Source of the DNA: JBGPTF01 sp041490445
Lineage (GTDB): Bacteria > Acidobacteriota > Terriglobia > Acidiferrales > UBA7541
NCBI GenBank assembly: GCA_041490445.1
Contig: JBGPTF010000013.1
Location: forward strand, 56,509 to 120,508
Direction of reading: 5' to 3'
Length of the DNA stretch: 64,000 bases
Shown here: positions 18,398 through 26,105 of the stretch, piece after piece
Layout of the letters: each line of letters opens with the position of its first letter
How positions within the stretch are numbered: position 1 is the stretch's first letter
Notes under the pieces: generated by a model
What the model was told of the DNA's origin: nothing
What the model saw: the letters and a program-made list of their open reading frames with translations, nothing else
Databases searched by the model: none
Translations under genes and position numbers: made by a program

Positions 18398-18634
18398 TTC
18401 TGCCTAGCGCAAATGCAGGTGCATGACCTGCGGCACATCATTTAGCCCAGCACAAGCTCTAAGGAATCAATCAGTTAGAGTATTGCTTGCACCGATGGCT
18501 ACACGGGCCGCAACTTCCGCCGCAGGTTCAGATGACACCTGTCGTCTGTGACCAGCACTTGGGGCCAGCACTCCGCCTACCCCGGAGAATGGCCGCGCCG
18601 TCGCGATCGGAATCGCTGCTTCTCTAGGTTTGCG
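18398..18634. other. 237-base spacer between permease and ATPase genes
   Basis: No plausible coding frame, hairpin terminator or recognised RNA is visible. In most LolCDE-type operons the permease and ATPase genes abut. The only clear element is an AGG-type ribosome site just ahead of the ATPase ATG. A second promoter for the ATPase-LolA half is possible, but no convincing -35/-10 pair was found. Confidence 0.4.
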
Positions 18635-19735
18635 CTATTCGTAGGCCAGCGCTTCGACGGGGTCTTTGCGGCTGGCGACCCATGCGGGATAGGCAGCGCC
18701 GACCAGGCCGCCGACGATGGCGATCAGCGCGACGCGGAGAATCCAGCCCACGGTGATGAGGATGGTCAGCGTGGGAAATGCTTTCAGAAAAAATGCGCGG
18801 ACGCCGAACGTCATGCCGACGCCGACGACAATCCCGAGGCCGCAAAGCAGCGACGTCTCGCTCAGAATCACCTCGGCGATGTAGGCCTTCGAGGCGCCCA
18901 GTGATTTCAGCACGCCGATTTCGCGTGTGCGCTCCTTGATCGTCGTGTACATCGAAAGGAAGATCACCAGAAAGCCGATCGAGACCGCGAGCGCGATCAT
19001 CGAGTCAATGAACGCCTGCAATCCGGGCAGATTCGACGACGTCATCAGCGAGAGAAAATCCTTGAGCGGCCGGATTTCGTAGCGCGGCAGCAATTCGCGG
19101 ATTTCGTCCATGACGGCGGCGGTGCGCTCCGGCCGGTCACACTTGATGAAGAATACGGAAGCTTTGTCCCGCGCCCCCGAGAGCTCCTGCAGTGTGGAGA
19201 GCGCGACGAATAATCGCGCCCCCTTTCCATGCTCCACGACGCCGGCAACGTGGAAATCATGTCCGAGGATGTGCAGCGTCTGCCCCGCCTCAACGTTTTT
19301 CGCCCGGGCGTACCAGTCGTCCACGAGAATGTCGTCGGGATTCTCCAGGTTGTGGCCGGAATGAAAAACGAAGCCGCCGGAAACGGCGTGAAAGCTCTCC
19401 GGATCGATTCCGTAAATGATTTCCAGGCCGCCGACGGAGTTGAATTGCAGCAGCACCGGCGCCACGTGTTCCACGTATTTCAGCTCGGCGAGCTTATCTT
19501 GGATGCGAATCGGCATGGGCGCGCCGCTGAACGCCATGAAAACCGAAGCCGAAGGCGGCTGCACCATGATGTCCGCGCCGATTCCTTCGATGCGGCGCGC
19601 CGTGTCCGTCAGCAATCCGCTGGTGAGCCCCACGATGATCAGCACCAGCGTCACTTCCACGCCCACGGCGATCACGCTGATCACCGTGCGCACCGGACGG
19701 TGGAGCACGTTCTGCATGATCATGTGCTTGATCAT
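18635..19735 (-). CDS. FtsX-fold ABC permease, LolC/LolE-like
   Basis: 366 residues. One membrane helix near the N-terminus (about 15-37, within VRTVISVIAVGVEVTLVLII), a periplasmic domain of about 200 residues, and three helices at the C-terminus (about 243-265, 285-310, 330-352) give the four-helix MacB/LolC/LolE topology. It contains the FtsX-family phrase TIKERTREIGVLKSLGASKA. Being shorter than LolC/E (about 400), it may work as a homodimer. Its ATG overlaps the stop of the upstream lipoprotein gene (ATGA), so both are translated together. MacB-type peptide export is the alternative; neighbours favour lipoprotein handling. Confidence 0.85.
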   Translation of the reverse strand: MIKHMIMQNVLHRPVRTVISVIAVGVEVTLVLIIVGLTSGLLTDTARRIEGIGADIMVQPPSASVFMAFSGAPMPIRIQDKLAELKYVEHVAPVLLQFNSVGGLEIIYGIDPESFHAVSGGFVFHSGHNLENPDDILVDDWYARAKNVEAGQTLHILGHDFHVAGVVEHGKGARLFVALSTLQELSGARDKASVFFIKCDRPERTAAVMDEIRELLPRYEIRPLKDFLSLMTSSNLPGLQAFIDSMIALAVSIGFLVIFLSMYTTIKERTREIGVLKSLGASKAYIAEVILSETSLLCGLGIVVGVGMTFGVRAFFLKAFPTLTILITVGWILRVALIAIVGGLVGAAYPAWVASRKDPVEALAYE

Positions 19736-20643
19736 GGCTGCGGCTCCTTCGTGTCTTCGCCCACGCGGACGAGTTCCGTACCCGGCGGCTGGGCCAGCTC
19801 GAATCGGTCGGCGGAAATGGGCGCGTTGACGGTCAATTTCGTGATGTGAATCTCCAGTTGATAATCATCGTGCGGCCGCGACAGCCAGATGTGCCGCGGA
19901 AAGCGCGCCGTTTCGCCCGCAGCCACCGGCTGCCAGTTCTCATAACGAACCTCGGTGACGAGTCTTCCGCCCGCGCCGTAGATTTCGAGCCGCGCGAGGC
20001 TCAGATCCACCCGGTCAAACCAGAGTTTCCGCTCAATCTCCGGGCCATCGGCCGACTCCCGCAGCTCCGTCAAGACATAGAAGCGATCCGGCGCCGCGTT
20101 CCATTCCTCGAAAACGACCGGCGCGCTTGCGGGAATCTCCTGCCAGAATAGCGCGTCGAGCAGGTGTTGCGGGCGGAGATTTTCGATCGGTTTTTTCGCG
20201 GGCCGCTCCAGGTTTGCCGGGCCGACGATGAACTTGTTTTTCGACGGGATAAAGATCCGAAACGTTTCTCCGTCGCTCACCATGTCGAAAACGTTTTTCG
20301 CGACCACCGGCGCCTGCCCGATCATGCGAATGTGCGCCGGGCGCTCCGCCAGGATGAACCCGTCCACGTCGTGATACTGCTCGATCACGCCGCTGTAGGT
20401 GGAGCCCGCCGTCGGAATCAGGTTCATCGCTGCGTTCAGGCTGTGGATGGAGCGCGCCTGCTCGTTGTACTGGGCGAGCAATTGCGCCTTCGTTGCGTCC
20501 AGCGCCGTGCGAATTTGCGACGGCGGCACCGTGCGCTTCTGGCTCACGGCGCAGCCGGAGGAAAAAACCGCCACTGCCGCCAGCGAAACCATCCAGCCAT
20601 GCCGAATTGTGCGTCGTACTCTCAGTGAACTTCTCCCACACAA
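19732..20643 (-). CDS. LolB/DUF4292-like outer-membrane lipoprotein
   Basis: 303 residues from a TTG at 20643 (ATG at 20592 is an alternative, but it would lose the basic n-region). Arg-rich start, hydrophobic stretch and lipobox FSSGC mark a lipoprotein signal with the acylated Cys at about residue 31. The mature part (about 60-290) has the LolA/LolB half-barrel feel: SGVIEQYHDVDGFILAERP, IRMIGQAPVVAKNVFDMVSD and a late KLWFDRVDLSLARLEIYGAG. With an FtsX-like permease and LolD-like ATPase downstream, a LolB-type receptor role is attractive but unproven. Confidence 0.7.
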   Translation of the reverse strand: MCGRSSLRVRRTIRHGWMVSLAAVAVFSSGCAVSQKRTVPPSQIRTALDATKAQLLAQYNEQARSIHSLNAAMNLIPTAGSTYSGVIEQYHDVDGFILAERPAHIRMIGQAPVVAKNVFDMVSDGETFRIFIPSKNKFIVGPANLERPAKKPIENLRPQHLLDALFWQEIPASAPVVFEEWNAAPDRFYVLTELRESADGPEIERKLWFDRVDLSLARLEIYGAGGRLVTEVRYENWQPVAAGETARFPRHIWLSRPHDDYQLEIHITKLTVNAPISADRFELAQPPGTELVRVGEDTKEPQP

Positions 20644-20953
20644 GGGAAAACGAGCAATTTAGCAACCAGTCCGGGGGGTGTCAACGAAGCTTGCTGAAGT
20701 GTTGCTGGTCAGTTTCCGAAAAGCGCGTTTCTCAGGCGATGCCCAGCTCGCTGGTGAAAACGTCTGTAATCAACATTTCTCTAGCTCCCTATGAGAACAG
20801 TGGGCAACGGGTTCATTTCTATCGTCCTAAGTTCTACGTTGCTCTATCTTCTTTTCGTGTTAAGTAGGAACAAACTCTCTGCTCTAGGTGTCTTAATGTT
20901 GAGATCGAAGTCTTGGTGATTCCTAGACGCCAAGGTGGAATGGGAGGCGACGC
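20644..20953. other. Non-coding spacer between divergent genes
   Basis: About 310 bases between the lipoprotein gene (minus) and the small membrane protein gene (plus). It must hold both promoters, but no strong -35/-10 pair stands out. The base composition turns noticeably AT-richer here than in the preceding operon and stays so to about 23,090. A GGGAGG ribosome site lies just before 20954. No RNA gene or repeat was recognised. Confidence 0.5.
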
Positions 20954-21442
20954 ATGGTTCTCGTGTACCCCTTCTTAACGGAAGTGGGAATGCAACAAGA
21001 TTCAGCAGGGTGGGACCTGCGATATATCTATCGGGAGCCTTCAACCAGTTTTAGGCTCTACCTGCTGTTCTTGCTCGTGGTCTGTATTGTGGCAAGCATT
21101 AGACTAATCAGAATCTGGCGTGCAGCGCCGCCCTTTAGGCTTTCGGCTGAGGCAAACAGTCCTGCATACCTTCGGTTACTTCAGACCTCGAGCACTAGCC
21201 TTAAGCAGTGGATTGGCTGCACATTTCTTGCTTGGGGGATTCTTACGTCCACAAGTCTCTATGACGATTGCAACCGCTTGTTAGGCCAAAAGGTGCTTGG
21301 AAGTGGGGCGATCCTCTTCGTCATAGAAGATTACTCGGCGGCGCTAACGTTGGCCTTGTTGGTGGTCCTGTTTCTTTTTCTAGTTCTGTGGCACATTCTC
21401 AATCGAATCCAACACCTTCCCAATTGTCAACGCCGTGGATAG
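20954..21442 (+). CDS. Small integral membrane protein, unknown
   Basis: 162 residues with three predicted membrane helices: about 35-52, 87-105 and 127-148. A strong GGGAGG sits six bases before the ATG. The central soluble loop includes EANSPAYLRLLQTSSTSLKQ. The layout vaguely recalls MotA/TolQ-like proteins but no diagnostic motif is present, so no function is assigned. Codon use is AT-richer than in neighbouring operons. It lies alone between the Lol-like cluster and the LRR islet. Confidence 0.65.
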   Translation: MVLVYPFLTEVGMQQDSAGWDLRYIYREPSTSFRLYLLFLLVVCIVASIRLIRIWRAAPPFRLSAEANSPAYLRLLQTSSTSLKQWIGCTFLAWGILTSTSLYDDCNRLLGQKVLGSGAILFVIEDYSAALTLALLVVLFLFLVLWHILNRIQHLPNCQRRG

Positions 21443-21806
21443 TTCATAGATCTTCACATCACCAGTTGATGCCGCCCAGCACCTCGGATGGTTCCTGAGA
21501 AGCCGGTTTCCGGGAAACTGAGTTCGTCCCTGCTCGAGCGGCTCCGAACAGATGCGGCCGAGTTTCCCGAGCTAGGCGGACAACAGCACTTCCACGTCGA
21601 GCCCCGCCAGCATGGGCCGGACGCGGCGCCCACCTTCGCCACGACACGTAAACTGGTTTTCTGTCTTCCCGAGCGAAGCGCGCTTGCGCTCCGGATAGAT
21701 TTTTGGTGCGAGGAATTTGCTGTCTGCGAGAAATCAAAGGGAGAGGCAGATTCCTCGCCGCCTGCGGCTTCTCGGGATGACAAAAATTGGAGATTCCCGC
21801 AGCCTG
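21443..21806. other. Intergenic region with gene-end duplicate and dispersed repeat
   Basis: About 364 bases without an intact gene. It contains a 116-base copy (21513-21628) of the 3' end and downstream flank of the gene at 23160-23732, and at about 21748-21786 a short element reading TGTCATCC-GAG on the minus strand, of a type common between genes in some acidobacterial genomes. Short frames here carry Arg/Ser-rich translations and look like chance. Confidence 0.6.
21513..21628 (-). repeat. Direct repeat copy A: displaced 3' end of the gene at 23160
   Basis: Aligns without gaps to 23101-23216 (offset 1588) with 9 mismatches in 116 bases by my count. In copy B the segment spans the last 18 codons or so of an intact gene plus 60 bases downstream; in copy A the same end of the gene, including its stop, stands alone. 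The divergence shows the duplication is not recent. Confidence 0.85.
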
Positions 21807-22838
21807 CTATGTGAAAACCGTACACCCACGTTGTTCCAATTGTTTGATCCAGCCGGGAAGAGCCGATAGCTTGTTCCATCTCAGATCCAGTTTCTGGAGG
21901 TTCGTAAGGCTGCCAATGCAGGCGGGAATATCGATGAACCGATTCCCTCGCAGGTCTAAATGGACAAGCCTTTTCAGATTGCCGAAGGAATCGGGGAGAG
22001 ACTCCAATTGGTTATCTCTTAAGTGGAGACGCGTGAGACTTGAGAGGTTACCCATCGACTCCGGCAAAGCAGTCAAGCGGTTATCTTCCATCTGCAACTC
22101 CCGGAGAGCCGATAGGTCTCCAATCGACTCGGGCAAAGCAGTCAATTTGTTCTTCCTTAGGTGCAATTCTCGAAGGCGTGCCAGCTTGGCGATCGAGCTA
22201 GGTAGAGACGTGAGTTGATTGTTGTCTGATCTTAATTCGATGAGGCTCGCCAAGTTTCCGATACTTTCGGGAAGGAAAGTTATTTGATTGTCGCTTACGT
22301 TCAGATAGGCAAGGTTTCTCAGATTTCCGATGGACTCGGGGATTGCCGAGAGTCGATTGTCGTGAACGTATAGAAAACGAGTCAGGCCGGTCATATTCCC
22401 GATGGAATCGGGCAGACTGGTCAAAGCGTTGTGCCCTAAATCCAGCGTGTGGACACTGGTCAAATGTCCGATACTTCCAGGAAGAGTCGAAAACTGGCAA
22501 TCGGCCAGAATCAGGAATTGGAGAGCTTTCAACTGCCCAAAGGAAGTGGGAAGTGCCGTCAACCGATTCTTATACAAATTGAGCTTTTCCAGCTTCGTCA
22601 GCCTGCCAATGGCTTCTGGAAGTGAAGTTAGCTGGTTGTGCTCCAGCCTCAACTCTTTTAGGTGAGCCAACTGTCCAATGGATTCGGGAAGCGAAGAAAG
22701 CTGTCTGTCGTTCAGCTCGAGTCGCTCTGCATCGCCATTCTGCCGGATGAACTCCTCCACTGCTCTTGTCGCGTCAATTCCGGATTGAGAGGGTGCAGCG
22801 CCCGCATGCCCTTTCGCAGCTTCTCCTGACATGGTCAT
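21807..22838 (-). CDS. Leucine-rich-repeat protein (cytosolic)
   Basis: 343 residues. After a 40-residue head there are twelve consecutive LRRs plus a final partial one, almost all 23 residues long with the pattern L-x-x-L-P-x-x-I-G-x-L-x-x-L-x-x-L-x-L-x-x-N-x; the fifth has 24. This is the bacterial/plant-intracellular-like (PIRL) type. No signal peptide, membrane helix or catalytic domain (Roc GTPase, E3 ligase) is attached, so it is most likely a protein-binding scaffold. GAGAAGGGG precedes the start; ATG at 22832 is equally possible. It is AT-richer than its surroundings and lies inside a repeat-bounded islet. Confidence 0.88.
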   Translation of the reverse strand: MTMSGEAAKGHAGAAPSQSGIDATRAVEEFIRQNGDAERLELNDRQLSSLPESIGQLAHLKELRLEHNQLTSLPEAIGRLTKLEKLNLYKNRLTALPTSFGQLKALQFLILADCQFSTLPGSIGHLTSVHTLDLGHNALTSLPDSIGNMTGLTRFLYVHDNRLSAIPESIGNLRNLAYLNVSDNQITFLPESIGNLASLIELRSDNNQLTSLPSSIAKLARLRELHLRKNKLTALPESIGDLSALRELQMEDNRLTALPESMGNLSSLTRLHLRDNQLESLPDSFGNLKRLVHLDLRGNRFIDIPACIGSLTNLQKLDLRWNKLSALPGWIKQLEQRGCTVFT

Positions 22839-23159
22839 TCCCCTTCTCTGGTTGGCGGCTCACTGTCCACCTCTACCGCCAGGGTTCTGATGAACAATGG
22901 TCAAAAAGAAACTAACACATTTGCGCAGGCACCGCCCATGTTGTCCATACGCGCATCCGAGTGATCTTCGACCGGAATGAGTTGCGCGCGCCCTCAACCG
23001 CGAACCCATGGGAGGACAACGTCGATCAGCACCGTAGTGTTTATCCAAGTCGGAGCGGACCCAGACGACCCTCTGCGACATCCTCATGAGTCGGCTGCCC
23101 GGAAACTGAGTTCGTCCCCGATCGAGCGATTTCGAACAGATGCGGCCGAGTCTCCCGAG
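22839..23159. other. Intergenic region between LRR gene and the gene at 23160
   Basis: About 320 bases. The first part holds the LRR ribosome site and presumably its promoter. The last 60 bases, 23101-23159, belong to direct repeat copy B. The frame at 22860-23087 (minus) has a composition unlike real genes here and was not called. Nothing else was recognised. Confidence 0.5.
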
Positions 23160-23216
23160 CTAGGCGGGCAACAGCACTTCCACGTCGAGTCCCGACAGCA
23201 TGGGCCGGACGCGGCG
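23101..23216 (-). repeat. Direct repeat copy B: native 3' end of the gene at 23160
   Basis: Partner of 21513-21628. It covers the last codons and stop of the intact upstream gene and about 60 bases beyond the stop. Confidence 0.85.
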
Positions 23217-23732
23217 GATCACTTCGCTGGCCCAGAGGCGCTTGCTGAAAAGCACGAGCGAGCCTTCCTCGAAATCGCAGACGGCGCAGAAAAAATAATT
23301 AGCAAATGCCACGTGGTAGGCGTCCACGCCGCGACGCGCCAGTTCGTCTTCGAGCGCCGAGTCCCCGGCCTCGAGCGGCCCACCCGCGCGCGCGCCGAAC
23401 GTCTCACTTTCAAAGCGCTCCAGCAGCGCCGGAAGGGCTTCCGGCTCCTTCTCGAGGTCGGCCGCGCGAATCACGACCGAACGGCTGGAGGCGTCGCGAA
23501 ACGCAATCCCGTGCCGCAGGCAGTACTCGCGCAGCCGGTCGAGATGGTTGAAAAAATCGAGCGCCCAGGGCTCCGTGCCCGCCACGGCCATCAAGACGCG
23601 GCTCCAGATTTGCGCCGCGTCCGCGCCGCGCGCCGGCTCGCGGTTTTCGTCGTTCTCCGCGAGTTCGAGCCCGACGGCGCGCACGTCCGCGCCGAGGTCG
23701 AGCGGCTCATTCGCCAGCCGGTAGCGCTTCAC
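23160..23732 (-). CDS. Conserved-looking protein of unknown function downstream of mltG
   Basis: 190 residues, soluble, acidic, mixed alpha/beta. No known domain was recognised. Notable segments are FNHLDRLREYCLRHGIAF, YHVAFANYFFCAVCDFEEGS and LFSKRLWASEVIRRVRP. Its ATG overlaps the stop of the preceding gene (ATGA), so it is translated with it as the fourth gene of the ruvX-mltG transcript. Its 3' end is the segment duplicated at 21513-21628. Confidence 0.75.
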   Translation of the reverse strand: MKRYRLANEPLDLGADVRAVGLELAENDENREPARGADAAQIWSRVLMAVAGTEPWALDFFNHLDRLREYCLRHGIAFRDASSRSVVIRAADLEKEPEALPALLERFESETFGARAGGPLEAGDSALEDELARRGVDAYHVAFANYFFCAVCDFEEGSLVLFSKRLWASEVIRRVRPMLSGLDVEVLLPA

Positions 23733-24295
23733 TCGAGCCCCGTCTCCAGAGCGCTGCCGAAGCGCTGCAGAAATTCCGGTGATTGCTTGCGCACCTCGAG
23801 CCAGTCGAAGAATGCGTCGGGGGTTTCCAGCCAGATGGCGAACCAGTGCGCGATCTCTTCCTTCTCCGTGCGCTTGGCGGGCTCTACCTTGGGATTCCGC
23901 GCGATCATCTCCGCGCGGCGGCGGCCCAGCCGGCCCACTTCAAGCGCGCGCTCCGCGGCTGCTCGTTCGCCCGACGCGCGGAATTTGCGCAGCAGCTCGT
24001 CGAGCCGCACCAGGCACATCTCCGCTTCCTCGAGCGTCGAAAAATGCAGCAGGTCGTGAAATTCCTCTTCGTACTTGCCTTCGGTGTCGGCGCGGGTGGA
24101 CCACACCACACGCAGGCCCGCGTCTTCGAGGACGCTGACGATGTAATCGGGCGAGGTTTTCCCGGCGGCGCCAAAGTCCGCCATCATCCGCCGGCGAATC
24201 TGCTCGACCTCCGCCGGAGTGAACCGGAGCGTATTCAGCCCACGGGCAATCTGGAGAATCGCCTGCTTCTTATTCGGAGCTTTGGTCCGCGTCAC
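23729..24295 (-). CDS. Unknown protein, third gene of the ruvX-mltG operon
   Basis: 188 residues from a GTG at 24295 that overlaps the mltG stop (GTGA); AAGGGAAGAG lies just upstream. The longer frame running back to 24655 only reads the mltG gene in another frame. The protein is charged and helical, with LRFTPAEVEQIRRRMMADFG, an acidic segment EEEFHDLLHFSTLEEAEMCL and an Arg-rich stretch near 120-135. No family recognised. Overlaps on both sides imply a tight functional unit with its neighbour. Confidence 0.75.
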   Translation of the reverse strand: MTRTKAPNKKQAILQIARGLNTLRFTPAEVEQIRRRMMADFGAAGKTSPDYIVSVLEDAGLRVVWSTRADTEGKYEEEFHDLLHFSTLEEAEMCLVRLDELLRKFRASGERAAAERALEVGRLGRRRAEMIARNPKVEPAKRTEKEEIAHWFAIWLETPDAFFDWLEVRKQSPEFLQRFGSALETGLE

Positions 24296-25398
24296 GAATG
24301 TCTCTTCCCTTTTCGCTGCGCCGTCGTGGGCGTGCGCCGGGGCGGATCGTCCGGAGGTGCGCCATTCTGCAGGCGCAGCTCGTGGCGATAGCGCACCACG
24401 TTGCGATTGTGCTCCGCGAGCGTGCGGCTGAAGCGGTGTCCGCCTTCGGCGTCGGCCACAAAATAAAAATACGGCACGCGCAGCGGCCGGAGCGCGGCCC
24501 GCAACGACGCTTCGCCCGGATTCCCAATCGGTCCGGGCGGCAAGCCGGTGTGGCGATAGGTATTGTAGGGCGAATCGAAGCTCAAATCGGCGCCCGAAAG
24601 TATCTTCGCCGGCCGTCCCTCCAGCTCCAGCGCATATTGCACCGTGGGATCGCATTGCAGCGGCAGCCGGCTCTGCAGACGATTCATAAATACGCCCGCG
24701 ACAATCCGCCGCTCGTCCGCGCGCGGCGTTTCTCGCTCAACGAGCGAGGCCAGCGTCACTACGTCCTCGACCGTCATGCCCGGCGGCAAACCGGTGATTT
24801 TTCCGTCCGTGTCGTGGCCGATGCCGGGCAGCGACGCCCACTCCACGCGAAAACGCCGCACCATCGCGGCGGCAATCTCGGCGGCGCCGGTGTGCTTCGT
24901 GAATTGATACGTCGCCGGGAACAGGAACCCCTCGAGCGACGGGGCATCCGGCGCAAGATCGTTCATCGAGGATGGATCGTTCGCAGCCTTGAGGAATTCC
25001 TCCCGGCGGCAAAGCCCTTCGCGCTCGAGCTCGCCCGCAATCTCGATCCCCGTCCAGCCTTCGGGCACCTTCACGGTGTGGACGTAGATGTGCCCGCCGG
25101 CGATCATCGTGAACACTTCGCGCGGAGTCATCGGCCGGTCGAAAAGATATTCCCCGGCCTCGAGTTCCTTGCGGCCGTGCCAGCGGCTGTAGAGTTCGAA
25201 AACGAAGGCATTGCGCACCACGCCGTTCCGATCGAGCAGCGCGGCAATCTCGCGCCGCGACATGCCGCGCGGGACGTCAATCAGCAGCTTCGGCTGCGCG
25301 TAGCCTTTGTACGGCGCCGCCAATTCGTGCTGGAACCACACGCCGAACCCGGCGGCGGCGAGCAATAGGATCAGGAAAAAGATCGCGAGGCGGCGCAT
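24292..25398 (-). CDS. mltG: Endolytic murein transglycosylase
   Basis: 368 residues. One N-terminal membrane anchor (about 4-22), a LysM-like region (about 40-120) and the YceG catalytic domain with LASLVERET, which contains the catalytic Glu, and RIVAGVFMNRL. Later motifs SPYNTYRHTGLPPGPIGNPG and FYFVADAEGGHRFSRTLAEHN are standard for MltG. It cleaves nascent glycan strands in the periplasm and helps end peptidoglycan polymerisation. ruvX lies three bases upstream, a common pairing (yceG-yqgF). Confidence 0.95.
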   Translation of the reverse strand: MRRLAIFFLILLLAAAGFGVWFQHELAAPYKGYAQPKLLIDVPRGMSRREIAALLDRNGVVRNAFVFELYSRWHGRKELEAGEYLFDRPMTPREVFTMIAGGHIYVHTVKVPEGWTGIEIAGELEREGLCRREEFLKAANDPSSMNDLAPDAPSLEGFLFPATYQFTKHTGAAEIAAAMVRRFRVEWASLPGIGHDTDGKITGLPPGMTVEDVVTLASLVERETPRADERRIVAGVFMNRLQSRLPLQCDPTVQYALELEGRPAKILSGADLSFDSPYNTYRHTGLPPGPIGNPGEASLRAALRPLRVPYFYFVADAEGGHRFSRTLAEHNRNVVRYRHELRLQNGAPPDDPPRRTPTTAQRKGKRHS

Positions 25399-25401
25399 CG
25401 C

Positions 25402-25905
25402 TCAGGCCTCCGCCTGTTTCCGCGCGCGCTCGCGCTCCAGGTATTCGCGCAGGATCACCGCCGCGGCTACCTCATCGAGCGAGCGCTCTTTCTTCGAGCG
25501 CGGTCTTGTCTCGGCAAGTGTTTCTTTGGCTGCCCAGCTCGTCAGCCGCTCGTCCAGCATCTCCACCGGCAGCCCGAAATCCTTCGCTATGCGCGCGGCA
25601 AACCGCTCGGCTTCTTCGGCCATCTCGCCGGCTGTGCCGTCGAGATGCACCGGATGCCCCACGACAATCATCGCCACGTTGTGCTCGCTTACGATGGCGC
25701 GCAGCCGGCGCAGGTCGTCGCGCCGGTTCGTCCGCACCAGCGTCGCAAGCGGCCGCGCCGTCAGGCGCAACTCGTCGGAAATCGCTAGGCCGATCCGCCG
25801 CCTCCCGTAGTCCATCGCCAGGACGCGCTTGCGAGGCGTCTCCACGCGCACCGAGTGGCCGGGCGAAGATTTCCGAGATAGGGAGCCGCGTGCGGAAGGA
25901 GTCAT
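25402..25905 (-). CDS. ruvX: Putative pre-16S rRNA nuclease / Holliday junction resolvase-like, YqgF
   Basis: 167 residues, including about 30 extra at the N-terminus. RNase H-fold motifs: AMDYGRRRIGLAISD with the first catalytic Asp, IVVGHPVHLDGT, DERLTSWAAKE with the Glu, and DEVAAAVILREYL with the last Asp. YqgF is now considered mainly a pre-16S rRNA processing nuclease; a DNA junction role is older. A start nearer VETPRKRVLAMDYG is possible. It is the first gene of the operon with mltG. Confidence 0.92.
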   Translation of the reverse strand: MTPSARGSLSRKSSPGHSVRVETPRKRVLAMDYGRRRIGLAISDELRLTARPLATLVRTNRRDDLRRLRAIVSEHNVAMIVVGHPVHLDGTAGEMAEEAERFAARIAKDFGLPVEMLDERLTSWAAKETLAETRPRSKKERSLDEVAAAVILREYLERERARKQAEA

Positions 25906-26105
25906 GCAGAAGAATTATACCCCGGAAGGCATTTTGCGCCCCGCAACAGAGGTGGAACAGCAGCGCGGTGGGCAAACTGCGGTCGCTGCGGGGAAACGGA
26001 TACTTCCGCTGCGACTGTTTACTAAGATATGGTTGCCCCAGAAGGAACAGACGTGGTATTCGTGTGCTGCTTCTCAGAACAACGCAATTTGGAGAGGTGC
26101 CTGGA

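Larger units (their letters stand above)
21513..23216. mobile_element. Candidate single-gene islet carrying the LRR gene
   Basis: The LRR gene and its flanks lie between two direct repeats that duplicate the 3' end of the resident gene at 23160-23732. This is the footprint left when DNA inserts at a gene's 3' end and restores that end. The enclosed DNA is AT-richer than the operons on both sides. No integrase, transposase or terminal inverted repeat is visible, so the mechanism is open; segmental duplication or recombination is the alternative. Confidence 0.55.

Noticed and set aside
22860..23087. A 75-codon frame between the LRR gene and the gene at 23160
   Set aside because: No ribosome site, odd composition, no domain; could be a remnant but this cannot be supported.
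24296..24655. N-terminal extension of the third gene in the ruvX-mltG operon
   Set aside because: It reads mltG in another frame; a GTG overlapping the mltG stop fits the operon better.
25506..26105. Upstream extension of the VWA protein
   Set aside because: This part reads ruvX backwards, is Arg/Pro/Ser-rich and lacks a start signal; a TTG with good ribosome site and signal peptide exists at 26106.
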